The notes under the pieces were generated by a model that saw only the letters and a list, made by a program, of their open reading frames with translations, did not search any database and was not told where the DNA came from. Positions 1 to 5,837 of a stretch of 6,758 nucleotides of DNA are shown in pieces. This DNA is from Dokdonella_A sp035263065. Its GTDB lineage: Bacteria > Pseudomonadota > Gammaproteobacteria > Xanthomonadales > Rhodanobacteraceae. The first letter of the stretch is position 1. Every line of letters starts with the position of its first letter. The DNA is taken from NCBI GenBank assembly GCA_035263065.1, contig DATFRS010000140.1, forward strand, positions 1-6,758, written 5' to 3'. The position numbers and the translations under genes were made by a program.

Positions 1-483
1 CTGCCGCTTGCCGATCCGCGCATGCTGGCGCAGCCGTTCTGCTACCTCGCCGGCCACAAGCTCGTCGAGTTCAATCCGGACGAGCGGCGCAACTTCGAGA
101 AATACGTGCGCAACGGCGGCTTCGTGCTCGTCGACGACTGCAACCACGACATCGACGGCCTCTTCGCGAAATCGTTCGAGAACGAGATGACCGCGATCTT
201 CGGCGCCGACGCGCTGAAGAAGCTCCCGAAGGAGCACGCCGTGTTCTCGAGCTTCTTCACCTTCGACGGCCCGCCCAACACCGCGTTCGAGCTCAACGGC
301 TGGGGCGACGACCTCGTCCACGAATATCTCAAGGGCATCGAGATCGACGGTCGCCTCGGCGTGCTCTACAGCAACAAGGACTACGGCTGCGAGTGGGACT
401 ACGACTGGCGCAACAAGCGCTGGCTCGCGGAGGACAATACGAAATTTGCGGTCAACGTGGTGGTTTACGCGTTGACGTCATGA
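1..483 (+). CDS. DUF4159 domain protein, C-terminal part (5' end outside window)
   Basis: The reading frame is open from the first base, before any start codon, and ends at TGA 481-483, so 160 C-terminal residues are visible and the N-terminus lies upstream. The internal ATG at 22 is probably not the start, because the preceding residues (LPLADPR) fit the domain. Features typical of DUF4159 are the segment FCYLAGHKLVEF (about residues 13-24), a glycine turn followed by aspartates (NGGFVLVDDCNHD, about 37-49), the motif DGRLGVLYSNKDYGCEWD (about 115-132), and a closing NVVVYAL. The fold is expected to be GATase/Rossmann-like; no enzymatic activity is established for the family. In many bacteria, notably alphaproteobacteria, this domain is fused to a BatA-like N-terminal membrane region. 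Here it is separate and lies upstream of the ATPase gene, while a BatA-N protein without DUF4159 lies downstream. No membrane segment is seen in the visible part. Family assignment is firm; function is unknown. Confidence 0.88.
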   Translation: MPLADPRMLAQPFCYLAGHKLVEFNPDERRNFEKYVRNGGFVLVDDCNHDIDGLFAKSFENEMTAIFGADALKKLPKEHAVFSSFFTFDGPPNTAFELNGWGDDLVHEYLKGIEIDGRLGVLYSNKDYGCEWDYDWRNKRWLAEDNTKFAVNVVVYALTS

Positions 484-497
484 ACACCCTACACACC

Positions 498-583
498 CGT
501 CATTCCGGCGAAAGCCGGAATCCATTTTGCTCTTTCGGCGTACGGCCAGATCAAAATGGGTCCCGGCTTTCGCCGGGATGACG
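498..583. repeat. REP/BIME-like inverted repeat pair with GAAA-loop hairpins
   Basis: Two 32-nt arms, 498-529 and 552-583, are inverted copies differing at three positions and separated by a 22-nt spacer. Each arm is itself a hairpin. The left arm has a perfect 8-bp stem (502-509 with 514-521) closing a GAAA loop. The right arm has a perfect 7-bp stem (561-567 with 572-578) closing TTTC, which reads GAAA on the minus strand. Two of the three differences between the arms lie on opposite sides of the same stem pair (T504-A519 versus G577-C562), so pairing is kept. This is the layout of dispersed REP/BIME-type elements in proteobacteria, usually intergenic and in some genomes linked to RAYT transposases. 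No transposase or target-site duplication is seen here. Possible effects are mRNA 3'-end stabilisation, partial termination, or none. Confidence 0.85.
502..535 (+). terminator. possible weak intrinsic terminator of the DUF4159 gene
   Basis: The left repeat hairpin begins 18 nt after the DUF4159 stop codon. Its 8-bp stem with GAAA loop is followed, after CCA, by a T-rich stretch at 525-535 (8 of 11 bases are T). That resembles an intrinsic terminator, but the T tract is interrupted and starts three bases after the stem, so termination is probably incomplete. The hairpin is part of a repeat element, and the terminator-like character may be incidental. Confidence 0.35.
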
Positions 584-612
584 ATGGAACGTCGCGCTGC
601 GTAGGCCGCGCC

Positions 613-617
613 GAGGT
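613..617 (+). promoter_or_regulatory. ribosome binding site of the MoxR ATPase gene
   Basis: GAGGT lies 5 nt before the ATG at 623 and matches the Shine-Dalgarno core. It supports that start as the first gene of the coupled block. Only 39 nt separate the end of the repeat from this ATG, and I see no convincing -35/-10 pair there. The promoter is therefore upstream of or inside the repeat, or the gene is read through from the DUF4159 gene. Confidence 0.6.
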
Positions 618-622
618 ATCGA

Positions 623-1618
623 ATGACACAAGCCATCAACGAACAAATCGTCTCCACTCAGCTCGACAAGCTCAGCGCCCTGCGCGACGCCATCGCGCGC
701 GTCATCGTCGGCCAGCGTGACGTCGTCGAGCAGCTCCTGATCGGCCTCATCGCCGGCGGTCACTGCCTGCTCGAAGGCGTGCCGGGCCTCGGCAAGACGC
801 TGCTCGTGCGCTCGCTGGGTCAGGCGCTCTCGCTCGATTTCCACCGCATCCAGTTCACGCCGGACCTGATGCCGAGCGACATCATCGGCACCGAGCTCCT
901 CGAAGAGGACCACGGCACCGGCAAGCGCTTCTTCAAGTTCCAGCGCGGCCCGGTGTTCACCAACCTGCTTCTCGCCGACGAGCTCAACCGCACGCCGCCG
1001 AAGACGCAGTCCGCGCTCCTCGAAGCGATGCAGGAGCGCACGATCAGCTACGCCGGCACGACGCACGCGCTGCCGTCGCCGTTCTTCGTGCTCGCGACGC
1101 AGAACCCGCTCGAGCAGGCCGGCACGTATCCGTTGCCGGAAGCGCAGCTCGATCGCTTTCTCCTGCACATCCGCGTCGACTATCCGGACGAAGGCGAAGA
1201 GCGCGCGATCCTCGCGCAGACGACCGGCGGCCGCGACGCGCGCATCGAGCCCGTCATGAGCGGCGGCGACGTGCTCGATCTGCAGAAGCTCGTGCGCGAT
1301 GCGCATCTCGGCGACGATCTCCTGACCTGGATCACGCGCCTCGTGCGCGCCTCGCGTCCGCGCGAGAGCGAGCTCGCCGAAGTGCGCGAGTGGGTGCGCT
1401 GGGGTGCCGGCCCGCGCGCGGGACAGGCGCTCGTGCTCGCCGCGAAAGCGCGCGCGCTGATCCACGGCCGCTACGCTGCGACGCGCGAGGACGTCGTCGC
1501 GCTCGCCGCTCCCGTGCTACGGCATCGCCTCCTGCTGTCGTTCGCCGCCGAAGCCGACCAGCGCAGCGCCGACGACGTCGTCGCGGTGCTGCTGCGCGGA
1601 GTGCCGTATCCGAGCTGA
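623..1618 (+). CDS. MoxR-family AAA+ ATPase
   Basis: This is a 331-residue cytosolic AAA+ ATPase of the MoxR family, thought to act as a chaperone-like remodeler for VWA-domain partner proteins encoded beside it. Visible motifs in order are Walker A GVPGLGKT (52-59), Walker B LLLADELN (115-122), sensor 1 with the polar residues of ATQNP (158-162), the conserved EAQLDRF (173-179) carrying the probable arginine finger R178, and sensor 2 GAGPRAG (261-267) in the C-terminal helical lid. APVLRHRL (296-303) is the family's usual lid motif. All catalytic residues appear intact and the length is normal. The start at 623 has a ribosome binding site and leaves a normal N-terminal helical region before the ATPase core. 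The DUF58 gene follows after only 3 nt, the classic MoxR-DUF58 pairing. The specific client is unknown, so I give no gene symbol. Confidence 0.96.
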   Translation: MTQAINEQIVSTQLDKLSALRDAIARVIVGQRDVVEQLLIGLIAGGHCLLEGVPGLGKTLLVRSLGQALSLDFHRIQFTPDLMPSDIIGTELLEEDHGTGKRFFKFQRGPVFTNLLLADELNRTPPKTQSALLEAMQERTISYAGTTHALPSPFFVLATQNPLEQAGTYPLPEAQLDRFLLHIRVDYPDEGEERAILAQTTGGRDARIEPVMSGGDVLDLQKLVRDAHLGDDLLTWITRLVRASRPRESELAEVREWVRWGAGPRAGQALVLAAKARALIHGRYAATREDVVALAAPVLRHRLLLSFAAEADQRSADDVVAVLLRGVPYPS

Positions 1619-1621
1619 GCG

Positions 1622-2521
1622 ATGGCCGCCGTCCCGCTGATTCCTGCCGACGTCCGCGCGCGTCTCAAGAACCTTCGCCTTCGCGCGCGTCATGGCGCGG
1701 GCGGCGACGGGCTCGGCCAGCATGCGAGCCGCAGCCGCGGCGCGGGACTCGAGTTCGCGCAATACCGAGCCTACGAGCCCGGCGACGAGCCGCGCCGCAT
1801 CGACTGGAAACTCTACGCGCGCTCGGACCGCTACTTCGTGCGCGAATCCGAGCGCGACAGTCCGCTGACGCTCTGGCTCGTGCTCGACGCGAGCGCCTCG
1901 ATGGCGCAGGCCGATACGGCGCGCCCGTCGTGGCGCAAGCTCGACGCCGCGAAGACGATCGCCGCGTGCGCGATCGAGCTCGCATTGCGCCAGGGCGATC
2001 GCTTCGGCCTCATCATGCTCGCCGCCGGCGGTCCGCATCTCATCGCCGCCGAGCCCGGTTCGCGCCATCGCGATCGCTGCCTGCTCGAGCTCGAACGCAT
2101 CGAATGCGCCGGCGCGTGGCCGTCCGAAGCGTCGCTGCGGCCGCTGTGGGAGCGCGTGCTGCCGTCCTCGCTGGTGCTCGTGCTGTCCGATTTCTTCGAT
2201 GACGCGTCGGCCGAGCTCGCGCTCCGCTTCGCCGCCGCACGCCGCGAAGTCCTGACGATCCAGATGCTGAGCGCGGAGGAACGCGACTTCCCGTTCGCCG
2301 GCGGCCATCGCTTCGTCGATCCCGAAAGCGGCCTCGATCGCCGCGTCGAAGCGGCCGCCGTGCGCGGCGACTTCCTCGCGCGCTTCGCCTTCGCACGCGT
2401 GCAGCTCGCGCGACGCTTCGCCGCCGCCGGCATCCGCCACGCCGAATATTTCCTCGACACCGCGCCGGATCTGCCGCTCGCGCATTTCTTCGGCCTCGTC
2501 GGCGAGCGCGTGCGCGCATGA
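1622..2521 (+). CDS. DUF58 domain protein (VWA-like, probable MoxR partner)
   Basis: This 299-residue protein has no predicted membrane segment or signal peptide and belongs to the short soluble class of DUF58 proteins; longer members carry two N-terminal membrane helices. The family signature runs from about residue 42: GLEFAQYRAYEPGDEPRRID, followed by a conserved tryptophan (W62) and ARSDRYFVRESERD. A VWA-like domain follows, with the MIDAS motif DASAS (89-93) and a later acidic strand end LSDFFD (188-193), consistent with metal-dependent ligand binding. Such proteins are usually encoded next to a MoxR ATPase and are presumed to be its partner or adaptor. The start is 3 nt after the ATPase stop and has only a weak Shine-Dalgarno (GAG), so translation probably depends on coupling. 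The N-terminus (LIPADVRARLKNLRLRAR) fits the family. Its stop overlaps the next start as ATGA. Confidence 0.95.
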   Translation: MAAVPLIPADVRARLKNLRLRARHGAGGDGLGQHASRSRGAGLEFAQYRAYEPGDEPRRIDWKLYARSDRYFVRESERDSPLTLWLVLDASASMAQADTARPSWRKLDAAKTIAACAIELALRQGDRFGLIMLAAGGPHLIAAEPGSRHRDRCLLELERIECAGAWPSEASLRPLWERVLPSSLVLVLSDFFDDASAELALRFAAARREVLTIQMLSAEERDFPFAGGHRFVDPESGLDRRVEAAAVRGDFLARFAFARVQLARRFAAAGIRHAEYFLDTAPDLPLAHFFGLVGERVRA

Positions 2522-3687
2522 CGCTCACGCTTACGCTGCTGGCGCCGCTCGGCCTCGCCGCGCTCGTCGCGCTGGCGGTGCCGATCGTCATCCATCTCGT
2601 GCGCCGCATCGAGCTGCGCACGACCGAGTTCGCCGCGCTGCGCTGGATCTCCGAACGCATCCGCCCACGCCGGCGCCTGCGCTTCGAGCGGCCGTGGCTG
2701 CTTCTGCTGCGGCTCGCGCTGCTCGCATTGCTCGCCTTGCTGCTCGCGCGGCCGATCGTCAGCGAGCCGACGATCGCGAAACCCGCGTGGGTCGTCGTCG
2801 CGCCCGGCAGCGACATCGGCGCGGCGCGCGGCGCGGTGTCGATCGAAGGCGCGGACTGGCGCTGGCTCGCGCCGGGCTTTCCGGCGATCGAAACGCCGGC
2901 GCCGTCGAAAGAGGTGCCGGTCGCAAGCCTGCTGCGCGAGATCGACGCAGAGCTGCCGCGCGACGCGAAGCTCGCGGTCGTCGTTCCGGAGCAGGTCAGC
3001 GGCCTCGACGGCGAGCGTGCGCTGCTCTCGCGCGCGGTCGACTGGCACGTCGTCGCCGGCCGCGCGCCGTCGAGCGCGGTCGCTGCATCGAACGAATCGA
3101 CGACGCTCGCAGTGCGTTACGCGCCGTCGGCCGAACGCTCGCTCAAGTATCTGCGCGCGGCCGTGACCGCGCTCGACGCGCACGGCGGCGACCACTACAC
3201 GCTAGACGCCGAATCGCAGGACGTCGCGCTCCACGACGGCACGCGCCTGCTGATCTGGCTCGGTGCCGATCCGACGCCGGCGATCCGCGACTGGATCGAG
3301 GCGGGCGGCACCGCGATCACCGACCACGCGCCGCGCGCGAGCGGCGCGCCCGTGTGGAGCGACGCGGAAGGCAACGTGCTCGCGCGCGCCGAGCCGCTCG
3401 GCCGCGGCCGCCTCGTCGCGCTGTCCGCGGCGCTCTCGCCGCAGACGCTGCCCGAGCTGCTCGATGCGGAGTTCCCGGAACGCCTTTCCGATCTCCTGCG
3501 CGGTGCCCCGCCCGCGCCGACCGCCGCACCGGCAAGCGCGATGCGACCTGCGCAATCGACGGGCGTCGATGCCGCGGCATCGATACCGTCCGCCGCCAAG
3601 CCGCTCGACCCGTGGCTCGCGCTGCTGATCGCGGCGCTGGTGCTGATCGAGCGCGTCGTCGCGACGCGACCGAGGGCATCGGCATGA
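2518..3687 (+). CDS. BatA-N-type membrane protein without MIDAS motif
   Basis: This 389-residue protein begins with the BatA/aerotolerance N-terminal module: a membrane helix at about 5-27 ending in PIVIHLVRR, a basic loop (TEFAALRWISERIRPRRRLR, 36-55), and a second helix at about 60-79 ending in LARP. In BatA proteins a VWA domain with DxSxS normally follows. Here the equivalent strand reads WVVVAPGSDI (91-100) and has no DxSxS, so metal-dependent VWA binding is unlikely. Residues about 240-275 (LLIWLGAD, then WIEAGGTAI) look like the GATase-like fold seen in related proteins. GRGRLVALSAAL (295-306) is a typical late motif. An Ala/Pro-rich linker (about 329-362) leads to a third membrane helix at about 364-380. 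The protein is probably inner-membrane anchored with its middle domain in the periplasm. It overlaps its upstream neighbour and the next gene by 4 nt each. Confidence 0.85.
   Translation: MTLTLTLLAPLGLAALVALAVPIVIHLVRRIELRTTEFAALRWISERIRPRRRLRFERPWLLLLRLALLALLALLLARPIVSEPTIAKPAWVVVAPGSDIGAARGAVSIEGADWRWLAPGFPAIETPAPSKEVPVASLLREIDAELPRDAKLAVVVPEQVSGLDGERALLSRAVDWHVVAGRAPSSAVAASNESTTLAVRYAPSAERSLKYLRAAVTALDAHGGDHYTLDAESQDVALHDGTRLLIWLGADPTPAIRDWIEAGGTAITDHAPRASGAPVWSDAEGNVLARAEPLGRGRLVALSAALSPQTLPELLDAEFPERLSDLLRGAPPAPTAAPASAMRPAQSTGVDAAASIPSAAKPLDPWLALLIAALVLIERVVATRPRASA
3672..3676 (+). promoter_or_regulatory. ribosome binding site of the DUF4175-like gene
   Basis: GAGGG lies 7 nt before the ATG at 3684, inside the end of the preceding gene. 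It decides the start. The same frame stays open upstream to an ATG at 2694, but that 330-codon extension lies wholly over the BatA-like gene and is Arg/Ala-rich, so it is not coding. Confidence 0.65.
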
Positions 3688-5837
3688 CCGTCGACGCGCG
3701 CCTGCACGAGCTCGGCCGCAAGGCGCGTCTGCGTCGCGGCGTGATCACGGTGCTCGCCGGCGCGCCGATCGCGCTCGCTGCGATCGCGTGGGGATCGCGG
3801 CTCGCCGGCGGGCCCGGCGCGATCGTCGCTCTGCTGATCGGCGTCGTCGCGATCGTCGCGGCGTCGCGCCGCGCAATGCGCTCGATCGACACGGCGTGGA
3901 TCGCGCGCCGTCTCGACGCCGCCGAGCCCGCGCTGCAGGACAGCGCCGACCTGCTGTTCCGCGAGGCGAGTGCTCTCTCGCCGCTGCAGCAGCTCCAGCG
4001 CGCGCGCCTGCATCGCCGCCTCGCGTCGCATCCGGTCGCCGATCTCGCGCCCGCGTGGCCGCGCCGCGCGCTCGCGCTCGCGTGGGGCATTTCGCTGCTC
4101 GTCGTCGCGATCGCGTTGCTGGCACCGCAAGCGGCGCAGCGAAACGCCGACTCGGCGGTCGCGGCGAATGCGAGCGCGAAGTCGACGCGCATCGACCGCA
4201 TCCGCCTCGACATCGCCGCGCCCGCGTACACGCATCTCGCCGCGCACAGCGAGTCGACGCTCGAGGCGCACGTGCCCGAAGGCGCGCGCATCGGCTGGAA
4301 CCTGCATTTCGTGCCGCAGCCGAAGGGCGCCGCGCTCGTGTTCCATGACGGCAGCCGCGTCGATCTCGCGCGCGACGGCGACGGCTGGCGCGGCGAGCGC
4401 ACGCTCGCGGCGTCGGCGCTCTACCGCGTCGTGCTCGACGGCGTGCCGCCGGTCGATGACGATCGCCTGCACCGGCTCGACGTGATCGCCGATCGCGCTC
4501 CGGACGTGCGCGTGATCCAGCCCGAGAAATCGCTGACGCTGCTCGCCGACGGCCAGCGCGACTGGGATCTCGCGTTCGAGGCGAACGACGACTACGGCAT
4601 CGCCGCGGCGAGCCTCACGATCACGCTCGCGCAGGGCACCGGCGAGAACATCGCGTTCCACGAGCAGACGCTCGCGCTCGCCGGCGAGGATCTCGATCCC
4701 GCGAACGCGGGGCGTCATCAGCGCTATCGCCACAAGCTCGATCTCGGCGCGCTCGGCATCGCGCGCGGCGACGACGTCATCGTGCGGCTCGCGGTCAGCG
4801 ACACGCGCCAGCCGCAGCCGAACACGACGAAGAGCGCGAGCTTCATCCTGCGCTGGCCGCCGGAGACCGCGAGCGACAGCATCGGCATGGAAGGCCTCGT
4901 CGAAAAAGCGATGCCGGCGTATTTCCGCAGCCAGCGCCAGATCATCATCGACACGCAGAACCTCATCGCCGAGCAGCCGAAGCTCGCCGACGACGCGCTG
5001 CTCGCGCGTTCCGACGGCATCGGCGTCGATCAGAAAATCCTGCGCCTGCGCTACGGCCAGTTCCTCGGCGAGGAATTCGAGAAGCGCAGCGAGGTCGCGG
5101 GGCCCGACGACGAGAAGCACGGCAAGAACGAGGCCGACGCCGGCCGCGCCGACGCGCTGACGAAGCGCGAGGAAGAGCACAAGCACTTCCTCGAAGTCCA
5201 GCGCTTCGGCGACGCCGGCGCGGTCACGGCCGAGTTCGGCCACACGCACGACTACGCCGAAGCCGCGACGCTGCTCGATCCGGAGACGAAGACGATCCTG
5301 AAATCGGCGCTCAACGAAATGTGGGAAGCCGAACTGCATCTTCGCCAGGGCCGCCCGTCGGACGCGCTGCCGTACGAGAACAAGGCGCTCGCGTACATCA
5401 AGCAGGTGCAGCAGTCCTCGCGCATCTACCTGGCGCGCGTCGGGCTCGAGCTGCCTGCCGTCGACGAGGGCCGGCGCCTGTCCGGCGATCGCAAGGGCGT
5501 AACCGATCGCGAATCCGCCCTCGCGCCGGCGACCGTCGACGAATCCGGCGCGCTCGCGCTGTGGCGCGCGCTCGATGCGCATGCGACGCCCGATCTCGAC
5601 ACGTTCGAGCGCTGGGTGCAGACGCACCAGAGCATGGCCGGCGATGCGCTCGCGCTGCTTGCCGCGACCGACCGCGTGCGGCGCGATCCGCACTGCGAGG
5701 ACTGCAGGGCGCAGTTGCGCAGCCTGTTGTGGCCGTTGCTGCCGCAGCCGGCGACTGCGGTCGACTCGCGCGCCGTGCCCGACGCAACGGGTCGTGCCTA
5801 TCTCGACGCGCTGCGCTCCGCGGGAGGCGCGCCGTGA
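3684..5837 (+). CDS. DUF4175-like membrane-anchored protein
   Basis: This is a 717-residue protein. Hydrophobic stretches at about 20-38, 44-60 and 128-147 suggest three N-terminal membrane helices, with a helical segment (about 66-120) between the second and third. Next comes a predicted beta-rich extracytoplasmic region: DIAAPAYTHL (176-185), then FEANDDYGI (298-306) and VIVRLAVSDTRQP (365-377). APAY and the DDYGI segment are features I associate with DUF4175 and related proteins. The C-terminal half (from about 400) is largely helical and charged, with an acidic/basic stretch (464-500), GHTHDYAEAATLLDPET (519-535) and a TPR-like helix pair around 541-585 (WEAELHLRQG, ALPYENKAL). Near the end is HCEDC (670-674), whose two cysteines are the only ones in the protein. 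Unlike the longer alphaproteobacterial members it has no Gln/Gly-rich low-complexity tail. Its position between BatA-like and GATase-like membrane proteins suggests a structural part of the same envelope complex. The family call is moderate; no activity is known. Confidence 0.75.
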   Translation: MTVDARLHELGRKARLRRGVITVLAGAPIALAAIAWGSRLAGGPGAIVALLIGVVAIVAASRRAMRSIDTAWIARRLDAAEPALQDSADLLFREASALSPLQQLQRARLHRRLASHPVADLAPAWPRRALALAWGISLLVVAIALLAPQAAQRNADSAVAANASAKSTRIDRIRLDIAAPAYTHLAAHSESTLEAHVPEGARIGWNLHFVPQPKGAALVFHDGSRVDLARDGDGWRGERTLAASALYRVVLDGVPPVDDDRLHRLDVIADRAPDVRVIQPEKSLTLLADGQRDWDLAFEANDDYGIAAASLTITLAQGTGENIAFHEQTLALAGEDLDPANAGRHQRYRHKLDLGALGIARGDDVIVRLAVSDTRQPQPNTTKSASFILRWPPETASDSIGMEGLVEKAMPAYFRSQRQIIIDTQNLIAEQPKLADDALLARSDGIGVDQKILRLRYGQFLGEEFEKRSEVAGPDDEKHGKNEADAGRADALTKREEEHKHFLEVQRFGDAGAVTAEFGHTHDYAEAATLLDPETKTILKSALNEMWEAELHLRQGRPSDALPYENKALAYIKQVQQSSRIYLARVGLELPAVDEGRRLSGDRKGVTDRESALAPATVDESGALALWRALDAHATPDLDTFERWVQTHQSMAGDALALLAATDRVRRDPHCEDCRAQLRSLLWPLLPQPATAVDSRAVPDATGRAYLDALRSAGGAP
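5822..5827 (+). promoter_or_regulatory. ribosome binding site of the last, GTG-started gene
   Basis: GGGAGG, a strong Shine-Dalgarno match, sits 6 nt before the GTG at 5834. It decides the start of the last gene, which has no ATG near its beginning. The GTG overlaps the preceding stop as GTGA. Confidence 0.75.

Noticed and set aside
393..581. Small 62-codon plus-strand frame overlapping the end of the DUF4159 gene and the repeat
   Set aside because: It begins inside DUF4159 in another frame, and its tail (RHSGESRNP) is the translated repeat. No ribosome binding site or domain supports it.
498..583. Possible CRISPR array
   Set aside because: There are only two copies, in inverted and not direct orientation, with a single spacer and no cas genes.
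498..583. Possible complete insertion sequence with terminal inverted repeats
   Set aside because: Only 22 nt lie between the arms, so no transposase can be encoded, and no flanking target duplication is visible.
551..1465. Minus-strand open frame of 304 codons opposite the ATPase gene
   Set aside because: It is a shadow of the ATPase gene. Its C-terminal HPGESRDPF is only the translation of the intergenic repeat and is a common artefact of such repeats.
1390..2202. Plus-strand open frame of 270 codons across the ATPase/DUF58 junction
   Set aside because: It is an out-of-frame reading of two real genes with extreme Arg/Ala content.
1831..3195. Minus-strand open frame of 454 codons opposite the DUF58 and BatA-like genes
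   Set aside because: It has Arg-rich composition, no motif, and is fully overlapped by two well-supported genes.
2694..3683. Open extension upstream of the DUF4175-like gene, giving a 1047-residue frame from an ATG at 2694
   Set aside because: These 330 codons lie entirely over the BatA-like gene in another frame, the translation is Arg/Ala-rich without domain character, and a good ribosome binding site precedes the ATG at 3684.
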